A stretch of DNA of 34,544 bases, taken from NCBI GenBank assembly GCA_036675565.1, contig JAKFER010000100.1, positions 1 to 34,544 of the forward strand, written 5' to 3'. Each line of letters begins with the position of its first letter. Position 1 is the first letter of the stretch. The notes under the pieces are model-generated. The model saw only the letters and a list, made by a program, of their open reading frames with translations. It had not been told where the DNA came from and did no database searches. This DNA is from JACCYQ01 sp036675565. GTDB lineage: Bacteria; Bacteroidota; Bacteroidia; Chitinophagales; Chitinophagaceae. Shown piece by piece: positions 13,814 to 22,434 of the stretch. The translations under genes were made by a program, and so were the position numbers.

Positions 13814-15010
13814 TCAGGTGAATTTAGTAGTAAATATTATTTTGAACTCCGCGCCTTTTCCAAGTTCGCTATTACATTCGATAGTACCATTCATCAATTC
13901 GGCATACTTGGAAATAATATGTAAACCCAGCCCGGTTCCCTGTATAGTACTTGCATTGCTTCCCCGAAAAAAACGCTCCATTAAATGCTTTTGATCTTCT
14001 TTGGAAATACCCATACCATGATCTTTAACGGAAAGACTGATTTGATTTTTGCCCGTGCTGGTTTTAATTTCAATTGGGCTTGCTTCCGGAGAAAATTTAC
14101 TGGCATTGGAAACTAAGTTCATTATAATATGTTTCAGAAGTGAAACATCCAGGTATACCTCATGATTGCCTTCATGGTGATATTGTATTTTTTGTTGTTT
14201 TTTCAGGTTGCCTTTTATTTCTCCCACTATTGAAATAACTAATTCCTGGATATTAAATTCAGTACTCCGTACCTGTATCTTTCCTTCTTCTATTTTTCCC
14301 ACACTTAAAAAATCATTAAGGATATCTGTAAGCATATTTACAGAAGACAAAATTCGTCGCAAATGCTTTTCCCGGTTGGGTTGCTCATTGGAAGTTGTGT
14401 ACTTTTCTATAAGGTAAGCTGAGGATAATACGGTACTAAGAGGAGTGCGAAATTCATGTGAAGCCATAGAAACAAATTTCGACTTTAATTCACCCAGCTC
14501 TTTTTCCTTTTCCAATGCTATTTCAAGCCGACGCAGTGTTTCTTTTAAGTCCTGTGTGCGTTCCTGAACGGTAGCCTCAAGCTCATTATTCAGCTTTTTA
14601 ATTTCTATTTCCGATTTTTTACGAACGGATATATCGCTTATAAATGCAATTGCATTTTCCTGGCCATTATTTTGATAATTACCCAAACTTATTTCAACCG
14701 GGAATTCTGTTCCATCCTTTTTAACAGCAAACAGATCCATTCCAACACCCATTGGCCGGTTCCCTGGATGGCGTATATAGTTTTTTCTGTGATCAACATG
14801 TTTATGATGATACCGCTGCGGAATAAGCACCTCAATTGGCCTGTCAATTATTTCTCCGATCGAATAACCGAAAAGTTTTAATGCAAAAGGATTTACAGAT
14901 TGAATGGAGCCCGTACTATTTATAACTACAATTCCCATCGAAGCATGATTAAATAATGCTTCAAACCGATTGGTTTCATTGACATTGTTTGGCGTAGAAA
15001 ACTGAGTCAT
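13814..15010 (-). CDS. Soluble PAS-domain sensor histidine kinase
   Basis: The 398-aa product has PAS (about 14-128), a coiled-coil linker (135-175), HisKA with H185 in SMASHEFRTPLS, an N-box (IIMNLVSNASKFS), a G1 box (DHGMGIS), an F-box region (MERFFRG) and a G2 box (GTGLGL). There is no membrane segment, so the signal is cytoplasmic. In the PAS domain, IPQRYHHKHVDHRKNYIRHP aligns with the FixL segment that carries the haem-ligating His; H71 falls in register, and FixL's distal Arg corresponds to M91. Haem binding is therefore possible but unproven, since this His is also common in haem-free PAS domains. ATG 15010 is preferred to an upstream TTG. Confidence 0.92.
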   Translation of the reverse strand: MTQFSTPNNVNETNRFEALFNHASMGIVVINSTGSIQSVNPFALKLFGYSIGEIIDRPIEVLIPQRYHHKHVDHRKNYIRHPGNRPMGVGMDLFAVKKDGTEFPVEISLGNYQNNGQENAIAFISDISVRKKSEIEIKKLNNELEATVQERTQDLKETLRRLEIALEKEKELGELKSKFVSMASHEFRTPLSTVLSSAYLIEKYTTSNEQPNREKHLRRILSSVNMLTDILNDFLSVGKIEEGKIQVRSTEFNIQELVISIVGEIKGNLKKQQKIQYHHEGNHEVYLDVSLLKHIIMNLVSNASKFSPEASPIEIKTSTGKNQISLSVKDHGMGISKEDQKHLMERFFRGSNASTIQGTGLGLHIISKYAELMNGTIECNSELGKGAEFKIIFTTKFT

Positions 15011-15066
15011 ACTCAAGATTTAACAACAAAACTGAAACCGATGTACTAAAATTACGGAATCCGCAA

Positions 15067-17577
15067 CTATTTTATTTTAACTAAATCTGCTTTGTAAAGT
15101 TCAACCCACATGGTACTTACAATTGCTATCCCAAGGCAAAGCCAGAACTGCCCGGGAGTAATGATTGTAAGTTGAAACAGGTCACGCACAAAGGGTATAA
15201 AATGAATGAGTGACAAGAAAGTGGCAGAAGCGACTATGATAACAGGAGTCAGGCTATTTTTATGATGGAAACTGTAAAAAATAGTTTTAGTAAATGAGCG
15301 GTTAACAAAGGTAAGAAGCACATTACTAAGGATCAGTGTGGTAAAAACGAGGGTTCTCACCTGTTCCAGGCTGGCGCCGCTTTTCATAAAATAAAAATAT
15401 AAAATCAGGCATCCCGCAGCAATCATAAGACCTTGCACAATACTAATGAACAACTCTTTCCGGCTGAATAACCCTGCATTTCTTTCCCGGGGACTTAACT
15501 GCATCAGATTTTCTTCCACAGGTTCTTTCTCAAAAAAAATGGAACAGGTCGGTCCCATGATGAGCTCCATAAATATTACATGAATAGGCGTAAAGATGTT
15601 GGGATAAGCCCACCCCAAAATTAAAGGCAGCGAAGCAATGAGGATAATGGGGATATGAATAGAAATAATATAGCGAACCGCTTTTTTAAGATTGCTGAAA
15701 ATCTTTCTGCCCTCACTGATCGCTGTCACCATTCGCTGCAGGTTATCATCGGTAAGAATTAAATCAGCCGCCTGCCGGGCGATCTCCGTCCCTTTTTTTC
15801 CCATCGCTATCCCGATGTGAGCTGATTTCAATGCCAGGCCGTCGTTTACACCATCTCCTGTCATCGCTACAATTTCTCCATTAGCTTTTAACGCATCAAT
15901 TACTTTTAGTTTAGCATCCGGAAACATCCGGGCAAAAATATTGGTTGTTTTAATTGCCGCGTTTAATTCTTCTTCTTTCATTCCCATTACCTCCTCCCCT
16001 GTGATGCATTTAAGATGATTGTAAATGCCTACCTGTGCGGCAATATTAATAGCCGTTTCCGGATAGTCACCGGTGATCAGCTTTACACTGATCCTGGCAT
16101 CATAAAATTGATGCAATACATCATGAATATTTTTCTTAGGCGGATCATACAAAGCTAAGAGTCCTTCAAACTTCCATTTAAAATCATCTTGCGAAACGGG
16201 TAGCTGAAGCTCAGTATGAACGGCGCTGGCAACACCAATAACACGATACCCCTTTGTAGCAAATAATGTAATATGATTCGTGATCTTTATTTTTTCGTTA
16301 CCTGCTAATCCGCAAACCTGGATGATTCGTTCAGGGGCTCCTTTGGCTGCTATTATTTTTATATTATCACGTTCATATACATGTGTCATCATGGGAGGCC
16401 TGCCCTGAAGAGGATATTCAAAAACCATCTTTAGTTGCTGATGCCAATTACCAGGCGTATGATATTGATAAGCCTCCCAAATCGCTTTTTCCATTGCATC
16501 AAAAGGATTTTGTTCGCTGGCCAGTACACCGTAACGTAATACATTTTCGTTCTGCAATTTGGAATTATTATCCAAGTCAATCTGTGTATCACTGGCATCG
16601 TCATAAATAGTCTTAACCTGCATCTTATTTTCGGTAATAGTGCCGGTTTTATCTAAACATATTATACTTACTGCACCAAGGCTTTCAATTATCTGGGGCT
16701 GACGGGAAATGATACCCAGTTTGCTCATTTTATAGGCACCCAGCGCCATGAAGGATGAAAATGCAACCGGGATTTCTTCAGGCACTGCCGACATCGCCAA
16801 TGTTAATGCAAACAATAAACTGGTAACCCATTCTCTGTGATGCAGGTAATTGACAAAAAAGATGATAAAAAATCCAATTAATCCAAACATTGCCAGATTA
16901 CGTACAAATCTGCTAATTTGCTGTTGAAGCAAAGTTTTGGATGGATGATAGGCTCCGACGGATTTACCTAATTTACCCAGTATAGTATTATTTCCTGTAG
17001 CGGTTACCTGTGCAATACATTTACCACTATTGATGGTAGTACCCTGGTACAATATATTATGTCCTGCTGTTTCGTGTTTATCTGCAGGTAGTGATTCACC
17101 GGTGATGATAGATTCATTTACCGTAAGATCATTTTCCTGTAAAATGACGGCATCGGCGGGGATTTTCATGCCTTCTTCGAGCAACATCATATCACCGGGT
17201 ACCAGTTCTTCCGTAGGAATGATGACTTCATTGCCATCCCTGATCACTGTAATACGGGGCTCGGTTAATTGCTGTAATGATTTTAATGCATTGCTGCTTT
17301 TTACTTCCTGGTATAATGAAATGACTGCTACAATACTCATGGCTATCAGCATCATGATGCCTTCACCAGCTTCTCCTAAAATAAAATAGAGTGAACAGGC
17401 AATAACGAGTAGAATAAACATGGGCTCTTTTAAGATATCCCAAACAATATTAATGTAACGACGCTGCCGCTCAGCGTGAAAAACATTTTTTCCATACTGT
17501 TTTCTCAATACAGGTATTTCCTGGACAGATAATCCCTGTATATTACCTGGCGTAATAACCTTTCCTGACATCAGCAT
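15067..17577 (-). CDS. P2-type cation-transporting ATPase
   Basis: The 836-aa product is a complete P-type ATPase: actuator motif TGES (159-162), phosphorylation site D309 in DKTGT, M4 motif PEEIP (266-270), nucleotide-domain KGAPE and hinge MTGDGVND, with about ten membrane helices. The order and size fit the P2 group (Ca2+/Mn2+ pumps, CtpF-like). Ca2+ pumps have PEGLP in M4; the Glu is kept here, and the Gly-Leu pair is Glu-Ile. Substrate is thus likely a divalent cation but uncertain. It begins 4 bp after the mlaD stop, so it is cotranscribed with the lipid-transport genes, an unusual pairing. Confidence 0.93.
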   Translation of the reverse strand: MLMSGKVITPGNIQGLSVQEIPVLRKQYGKNVFHAERQRRYINIVWDILKEPMFILLVIACSLYFILGEAGEGIMMLIAMSIVAVISLYQEVKSSNALKSLQQLTEPRITVIRDGNEVIIPTEELVPGDMMLLEEGMKIPADAVILQENDLTVNESIITGESLPADKHETAGHNILYQGTTINSGKCIAQVTATGNNTILGKLGKSVGAYHPSKTLLQQQISRFVRNLAMFGLIGFFIIFFVNYLHHREWVTSLLFALTLAMSAVPEEIPVAFSSFMALGAYKMSKLGIISRQPQIIESLGAVSIICLDKTGTITENKMQVKTIYDDASDTQIDLDNNSKLQNENVLRYGVLASEQNPFDAMEKAIWEAYQYHTPGNWHQQLKMVFEYPLQGRPPMMTHVYERDNIKIIAAKGAPERIIQVCGLAGNEKIKITNHITLFATKGYRVIGVASAVHTELQLPVSQDDFKWKFEGLLALYDPPKKNIHDVLHQFYDARISVKLITGDYPETAINIAAQVGIYNHLKCITGEEVMGMKEEELNAAIKTTNIFARMFPDAKLKVIDALKANGEIVAMTGDGVNDGLALKSAHIGIAMGKKGTEIARQAADLILTDDNLQRMVTAISEGRKIFSNLKKAVRYIISIHIPIILIASLPLILGWAYPNIFTPIHVIFMELIMGPTCSIFFEKEPVEENLMQLSPRERNAGLFSRKELFISIVQGLMIAAGCLILYFYFMKSGASLEQVRTLVFTTLILSNVLLTFVNRSFTKTIFYSFHHKNSLTPVIIVASATFLSLIHFIPFVRDLFQLTIITPGQFWLCLGIAIVSTMWVELYKADLVKIK

Positions 17578-17581
17578 GATA

Positions 17582-18589
17582 TTAATTGCCCTTTACTGTG
17601 TTTTTTGCTTCTTCTTTTCGCTTTTGCTTTTCCTGCTTTCTGAAATAACCCCGCAGCAGAAAATTATGTTTTAATGCTTCCATATTCTGGTTAAAGCCAT
17701 CGGTCCCTTTTTGAATATTATCAAGGCTGGCGTTTAATTTTATCGCCATTGCAGAGTCCTTAAACAAAGCGTTTACTGTGCCTTTTCCATTATTTATATC
17801 CTGCCGAATGCCCGCCACCACTTTACTTATTTCATTGGCCAGGGAATCAGCCTCCTCGCCAACATCTTTTATTTTCATAATAGCTTCATTCAGGTTCTGT
17901 GCAAAAGATGTATCTGTTAAAATAGCACCGACTGAACCTTTACCATTTTTTACATCCATTACAATGGCATGCAGGTTATCTGCCATATTACCGGCCTTGC
18001 TCGTTGCCTGGCGTATATTGGCAAGTGAAATTCTCAGATCCTGCGGTATTGATTTATCATTCAGCAAAGCCCACAAGGCACTGCTATTATTAATTTGCTG
18101 CACCGTTGTTTTTAAATTGTCTGCAATAACAGCTATATCATTATTGGTTTTGTAGAGTGTTTGCAGCATCTCATCGGTATTCACCGATTTTTTTGAGGCC
18201 AGTATATCACCTTCTTCCGCTAATGGGCCCGGCTCCCCGGCCGGAACAATATTCACCACTTTATTACCCACCAGGCCATCGGTTCCTATAGAAACAATTG
18301 CATTTTTCCTGATAATAGGTTCCATTTTTGTTTCAATGATCATTGTCACTTCAATAACAGTATCAGCCAGGATTTTAATTCTTTTAACCGTACCGGCCTG
18401 GATACCTGAAAATCGTACATTGTTTCCTGCTACAAGTCCCTGTACATTTTCAAATCTTGCTTTTAAAACATACGTTGATCCAAACAGACTCCTGTTTTTC
18501 CCGATCATGTATAGCAACAAAACCAGGAATAATAGCCCGCTTAATACGAATGCTCCTAATTTTACATTACTAATAACCTGTTTTGCCAT
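17582..18589 (-). CDS. mlaD: MCE-domain lipid transport protein, MlaD-like
   Basis: The 335-aa product has one N-terminal membrane helix (residues 9-28, KLGAFVLSGLLFLVLLLYMI), an MCE domain (about 38-115: LKARFENVQGLVAGNNVRFS, then GIQAGTVKRIKI) and a long helical C-terminal region of about 200 aa. Three similar repeats occur in it (NGKGSVGAILTDTSF, NGKGTVNALFKDSAM and a degenerate first copy). MlaD forms hexameric rings that hand phospholipids across the periplasm. E. coli MlaD is only about 180 aa; the extra helical tail is usual for longer MCE proteins that make a needle or tunnel. It is the third gene of mlaE-mlaF-mlaD. Confidence 0.9.
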   Translation of the reverse strand: MAKQVISNVKLGAFVLSGLLFLVLLLYMIGKNRSLFGSTYVLKARFENVQGLVAGNNVRFSGIQAGTVKRIKILADTVIEVTMIIETKMEPIIRKNAIVSIGTDGLVGNKVVNIVPAGEPGPLAEEGDILASKKSVNTDEMLQTLYKTNNDIAVIADNLKTTVQQINNSSALWALLNDKSIPQDLRISLANIRQATSKAGNMADNLHAIVMDVKNGKGSVGAILTDTSFAQNLNEAIMKIKDVGEEADSLANEISKVVAGIRQDINNGKGTVNALFKDSAMAIKLNASLDNIQKGTDGFNQNMEALKHNFLLRGYFRKQEKQKRKEEAKNTVKGN

Positions 18590-18597
18590 AAGTATAA

Positions 18598-19374
18598 TTA
18601 TTCAAAAAATTGTTTCACTTTAGGGTCAGTGTTTTGTTTTAATTGCTCATAAGTACCGCTGACATAGCATCTGCCATCAACCAATATCACTACCCTGTTG
18701 CTGGCGATTCTTACACAGTTCATATCGTGCGAAATGATAAGCGATGTGGTGTTATATTTTTCCTGTATCTCCATCATCAGTTCAATAATTTCTTTAGCTG
18801 TTATCGGGTCAAGACCTGTTGTCGGTTCATCATATAAAATGATCTCCGGTTTTAAAATCAAAGTACGGGCCAATGCGATCCTTTTCCGCATGCCACCGGA
18901 TAATTCAGCCGGCATCATATTGATCGTATGTGCCAGGCCAACATCCTCCAGTGCCTGCAGCACCATTTTATTTACTTCGTCCTGTGAAACCTTAATCCAG
19001 TGGCGGCGTAGCGGAAATTCAAGATTTTCTCTCACTGTCATGGAATCATACAAGGCGTTACTCTGAAATAAAAAACCAACTTTAGCCCTTATTTTATCTA
19101 ATTCCTCATTTTTTATATCCGGTATATTTTTCTCAAACATTTCAATGCTGCCTTTATCAGGCTGCAGCAAGCCGATAATACATTTTATCAATACTGATTT
19201 ACCTGAACCGGATTTTCCCAGCACTACCACGCTTTCCCCTTTTTTTAATTCGAGATTAAAATCAACCAATACGTGATTGTCGCCAAAAGATTTGAACAGG
19301 TGACGAATCACCAAAACCTGCTCTGTCATCGACAGCTTGCCGGTATGTTTATCCTGTTTTATTGCGACGATCAT
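18598..19374 (-). CDS. mlaF: ABC transporter ATPase, MlaF-like
   Basis: The 258-aa product has Walker A GKSGSGKS (about residue 53), a Q-loop (FLFQSNALYDSMTVREN), the signature LSGGM (about 160), Walker B ILYDEPTTGLDP and an H-loop (IISHDM). L-S-G-G-M-R-K-R and the N-A-L-Y-D-S-M-T-V motif are characteristic of the MlaF/TTG2A group that powers phospholipid trafficking between inner and outer membrane. The ATG at 19374 gives 16 residues more than is typical; the ATG at 19326 (MTEQVLVIRHLF) may be the real start. It follows mlaE by 6 bp. Confidence 0.92.
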   Translation of the reverse strand: MIVAIKQDKHTGKLSMTEQVLVIRHLFKSFGDNHVLVDFNLELKKGESVVVLGKSGSGKSVLIKCIIGLLQPDKGSIEMFEKNIPDIKNEELDKIRAKVGFLFQSNALYDSMTVRENLEFPLRRHWIKVSQDEVNKMVLQALEDVGLAHTINMMPAELSGGMRKRIALARTLILKPEIILYDEPTTGLDPITAKEIIELMMEIQEKYNTTSLIISHDMNCVRIASNRVVILVDGRCYVSGTYEQLKQNTDPKVKQFFE

Positions 19375-19380
19375 TTTTGT

Positions 19381-20151
19381 TTAAGTAAAGCCCAGCACAT
19401 CGGTAATCTGCACAGCCAGTAAGTCAATGATAAAGATCATAATAGATGATACGACCACAGCTGAATTAGCTGAACGACCCACCCCCTCGGTGCCCTTGCT
19501 GCTGTTATATCCTTTATAACATCCGATAATACCTACAGCAAAACCAAAAAAGAAACTTTTTACAAATGCAGGTATTACATCATTAAATGAAAGGTTATCG
19601 ATTACCTGTGTCCAGAATAAATTAAAACTGGTATTTCCGCGGATATTAACACCAAGCCAGGAACCATATAATGAAATGGCATCGCCCAACAATATAAGTA
19701 CAGGCAGCATGAAGGTAGCAGCCAGCACTCTTGTTACTACCAAATATTTAAAGGGATTGGTACCACTCACCTCCATTGCATCTATCTGTTCGGTCACTTT
19801 CATGGAGCCAAGTTCAGCGCCGATGCTGCTACCAATTTTCCCGGCAAAAATCAAAGCCGTTATTACCGGACCTATTTCTCTGACAATGGCAATACCTACA
19901 ATTGCCGGAAGTTGAAATTCTACGCCATAATCCTCCATCGATGGCCGCAATTGCATCGTTAATACAAGGCCCATAATAAAGGCTGTTAGCCCTACCAGCG
20001 GAAATGATTTATACCCGATAACAAAACATTGCCGGATAAATTCGGCTATTTCATAGCGGGGTTTAAACCATTGCTTAAAAAAACGACCTGTGAAGCGGGA
20101 AATATCTCCAGCTTCAGTTAAGAATATATTGACAGATAATCCTTTATTCAT
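19381..20151 (-). CDS. mlaE: MlaE-like permease
   Basis: The product has about 256 aa. The MlaE core is clear: VGLTAFIMGLVLTMQLRPS, then IVREIGPVITALIFAGKIGS, SIGAELGSMKVTEQIDAMEV and DVIPAFVKSFFFGFAVGIIG. This is the inner-membrane subunit of the phospholipid-trafficking ABC complex. The open frame extends to a TTG at 20169, but that TTG lies inside the inferred -7 box (20174-20167), so I place the start at ATG 20151, with a leader of about 9 nt as at the other promoters. It heads an apparent operon mlaE-mlaF-mlaD-ATPase, possibly continuing into the kinase (56-bp gap). Confidence 0.93.
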   Translation of the reverse strand: MNKGLSVNIFLTEAGDISRFTGRFFKQWFKPRYEIAEFIRQCFVIGYKSFPLVGLTAFIMGLVLTMQLRPSMEDYGVEFQLPAIVGIAIVREIGPVITALIFAGKIGSSIGAELGSMKVTEQIDAMEVSGTNPFKYLVVTRVLAATFMLPVLILLGDAISLYGSWLGVNIRGNTSFNLFWTQVIDNLSFNDVIPAFVKSFFFGFAVGIIGCYKGYNSSKGTEGVGRSANSAVVVSSIMIFIIDLLAVQITDVLGFT

Positions 20152-20166
20152 TTTCAGTATTAAACT

Positions 20167-20233
20167 CAAATCTGCAAAATGAAAATGAAAATAGGTATGA
20201 ACGACATCAGTAGCTTAACTGATTATGATCATG
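20167..20233 (-). promoter_or_regulatory. Operator/promoter site 9, upstream of mlaE
   Basis: On the minus strand CATGATcataATCAGT (20233-20218) has the core TGAT-N4-ATCA. CAGATTTG (20174-20167) begins exactly 51.5 bp from its centre and differs from TAnnTTTG only in the first base. The rest of the 20232-20443 gap shows no gene and no matching site for the plus-strand gene. Confidence 0.7.
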
Positions 20234-20443
20234 AAGTGATAAGCCTGTATTAAAACCTGCATCTGTTTGCATACTTCAGTTACTGAATCATGGTAGCGTA
20301 CCACAGCCCAAAAGTGAAGGGTTGAGTGCAATTTTGCGTTGGCCTGCTTAGTGCAGTTTCTTTGAAACACATCGCCTCAGAGAATATTTAAACAAAAAAC
20401 ATCCTGCCTGATGAAAGCATAGTAATTTAGTTCAGATTCATTA

Positions 20444-21004
20444 ATGATTGTTGATAACCTGTTTTATGGTATGGATGAGACTTTTTTTTCGTATTTGCAA
20501 AGACTTGAATTAATTGCTTTCTTCTCAGGATATCCTTTGATCTATGCTATTATTTTTTTTATCGCAGGCAGTCAGCCATCAAAAAATAAATTGAAAGGCA
20601 AAATATTTTTTCTTTTGCCTTTCGCCTATGCGTTGGTGGGCACCTTATACCTGGGTTTGCAATTAAAAAACCTTTACCCTGATTATTCTGTAGAAAATAC
20701 AAAACAATCTTTCCACCAACCGATTTTAATTGGATGGGGATTAGTCGCCATGCTTTTCTGGATACCTGCAATTGCTAAAAAGCCGGTATTAAGCCTGCTG
20801 CACAGCTTCGTTTTTTTCTTCCTCTTGATAAAGGACCTGTTCTTTCAATTACCTGCTTTTGCAATTGATAAAGACATAGTAAGAAACGACATGAAATTAT
20901 ATACGGATAGTCTTCTCCTGAACATAGGGGCTCTTATAACCATTACATTGATTTACTTTCTTCTCTTCCGGTTAAAAGTCCGTAAAGAATCTTCTGGTGT
21001 TTAA
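20444..21004 (+). CDS. Membrane protein, unknown, 186 aa
   Basis: Five hydrophobic stretches are visible: about 22-42 (IAFFSGYPLIYAIIFFIAGS), 53-73 (IFFLLPFAYALVGTLYLGLQ), 95-113 (ILIGWGLVAMLFWIPAIA), 118-136 (SLLHSFVFFFLLIKDLFFQL) and 160-180 (IGALITITLIYFLLF). The short N-terminus DNLFYGMDETFFSYLQRLE and the tail RLKVRKESSGV are presumably cytoplasmic. I do not recognise a family. It stands alone between the divergent mla operon and the YceI operon, with no clear operator. Confidence 0.72.
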   Translation: MIVDNLFYGMDETFFSYLQRLELIAFFSGYPLIYAIIFFIAGSQPSKNKLKGKIFFLLPFAYALVGTLYLGLQLKNLYPDYSVENTKQSFHQPILIGWGLVAMLFWIPAIAKKPVLSLLHSFVFFFLLIKDLFFQLPAFAIDKDIVRNDMKLYTDSLLLNIGALITITLIYFLLFRLKVRKESSGV

Positions 21005-21099
21005 ACCTGACCCTCTTACTATTCAAACATTCATCTTTCCTCTATTATCTATCTGCTTGCTGATTTATTCCTACTATTTGACTTACGGGTTTACAATTC

Positions 21100-21166
21100 T
21101 GTGACGAAAGTCATTTTGACTGGTGACAAGCCTCATAAATAAGCTTTTTAGTCGTAGCTAGTTTTA
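21100..21166 (+). promoter_or_regulatory. Operator/promoter site 10, upstream of YceI cassette
   Basis: TGTGACgaaaGTCATT (21100-21115) has the core TGAC-N4-GTCA, a symmetrical C/G variant. TAGTTTTA (21159-21166) begins exactly 51.5 bp from its centre (last base A for G). The inferred start point is near 21173. Confidence 0.75.
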
Positions 21167-21206
21167 TGTAGATAAAATAATGATTTCCCCAACAAATTTT
21201 TTTTAT

Positions 21207-22007
21207 ATGAAACTGCTTAATAACAAATTGCTGTTGATCTTGCTGATCCTTATCAGCGGATACGGATATATGATAAGTTGTACCCGTGACAATGATCTTC
21301 TTGTTCCGATTGAGCTCACCCCGCCATTCGTTTCTTCACGGAGCACTAATGTGCATCTGCCAGGTAATATGACAGGTGGAAATACAAACGAATGGAAAAT
21401 GGACAAAGCTCACTCAAGTGTACTTTGGTCTACAAATTATGTTGGCGCTGCCGGCCTTCTTACCGGTCGTTTTAACCAGTTTGGAATGCATGATGTCAAT
21501 GATGCGAAAGCAATAAGCTATGCAGTAACAGGTCAACCCCTTTTAGACAGTTCCTGGGCTTTTTATGAAAACGAACCTGCCAAATCCTATTTCAATGGAT
21601 ATGTGCAGATAAATACCTCCAATACCGGGGAACCTGGTCGTGATGCAGGTTGTAATGTTGGCGGCATGGGTACTGTCGCTATCGTTGCGGGTACCCAAAA
21701 CCTTGCCTTTCCCAATCTTGCAAAGATTAAAACCACTGAAGTAAAATTCGACCCTGAAAGCAATGGCTATATAGTAACACTGAATCTTACTTACCAGGGC
21801 AAATTAACAACGCCACTAACTAAATCAGTTGTAGGTAAGCTCACTTACATTCCCAAAAAAACCGTTCAATTTGGTACTTCAACTGCATACGATGTTTTTG
21901 GGCTGCAACTAAAATTCCAGTTCAACTGCCGTGATTTCGGTATAACCAGCACCAGCATTTCAGATAAGATCGACATTGAGTGCAACATGAATTTCAATAA
22001 TAAATAA
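21207..22007 (+). CDS. YceI-family lipoprotein
   Basis: From ATG 21207 the N-terminus MKLLNNKLLLILLILISGYG ends at a lipobox Cys (MISC), so the protein is acylated. An alternative ATG at 21180 adds nine residues before the signal and is less likely. The YceI-like barrel begins at about residue 65: WKMDKAHSSVLWSTNYVGAA, then GLLTGRFNQFGMHDV, and ends with strands such as VFGLQLKFQFNCRDFGITS. YceI barrels bind isoprenoid or other amphiphilic molecules in the periplasm. An insertion, GEPGRDAGCNVGGMG, is unusual and carries a Cys. It leads an operon with a haem lipoprotein and a DUF5777 barrel. Confidence 0.87.
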   Translation: MKLLNNKLLLILLILISGYGYMISCTRDNDLLVPIELTPPFVSSRSTNVHLPGNMTGGNTNEWKMDKAHSSVLWSTNYVGAAGLLTGRFNQFGMHDVNDAKAISYAVTGQPLLDSSWAFYENEPAKSYFNGYVQINTSNTGEPGRDAGCNVGGMGTVAIVAGTQNLAFPNLAKIKTTEVKFDPESNGYIVTLNLTYQGKLTTPLTKSVVGKLTYIPKKTVQFGTSTAYDVFGLQLKFQFNCRDFGITSTSISDKIDIECNMNFNNK

Positions 22008-22028
22008 TCACACTTAAATCAACCAATA

Positions 22029-22412
22029 ATGAAACGGCTATTTATATATATGGGTTTGATTCTGGCAGTGGGGATTGCTTTTACAAGCTGCTATAAGGAT
22101 ATAATTAAACCTAACCTGGCAGAAGATCCTGACGGGCCTCCCAAGCAAGTTAGCTTTAAGACTGATCTAGAGCCATTATTTAATGCAAGTTGTGCCAAAT
22201 CGGGTTGCCATGTATCAGGAGCGCATAAACCCTACCTGACAACTGGTATATCTTACCAGGAAATTGTAAATGGTGGTTTTGTAAATCTTGCATTGCCAAA
22301 GGAAAGTATCCTGTATAAAAACATTTATGGCGAAATGGCGGAACATATACCCTCTAAAGCTGACAAACAAAAAGTATATGACTGGATCAGAAACGGGGCC
22401 CCTAATAATTGA
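22029..22412 (+). CDS. Haem-binding lipoprotein with CX4CH motif
   Basis: The 127-aa product has a lipoprotein signal (MKRLFIYMGLILAVGIAFTS, then Cys21) and a short c-type-like domain. The only haem motif is C55-A-K-S-G-C60-H61, i.e. CX4CH, not CXXCH, a spacing seen in Bacteroidota and Planctomycetes surface cytochromes. A distal Met may be M107 or a nearby residue (EMAEHIPS), and the tail KQKVYDWIRNGAPNN is the classic end of a cytochrome-c fold. Likely an outer-membrane- or periplasm-facing electron carrier. It is 21 bp downstream of the YceI gene. Confidence 0.8.
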   Translation: MKRLFIYMGLILAVGIAFTSCYKDIIKPNLAEDPDGPPKQVSFKTDLEPLFNASCAKSGCHVSGAHKPYLTTGISYQEIVNGGFVNLALPKESILYKNIYGEMAEHIPSKADKQKVYDWIRNGAPNN

Positions 22413-22434
22413 GTGATTTAAAATAGTAACAAAA

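Noticed and set aside
20179..20255. A 24-codon ORF (MKMKIGMNDIS...) in the gap between divergent operons.
   Set aside because: It overlaps the operator of mlaE, has no ribosome-binding signal and no recognisable sequence.
20408..20423. CCTGATgaaaGCATAG as an operator for the membrane gene at 20444.
   Set aside because: The right half-site does not match RTCA and no -7 box stands at either spacing.
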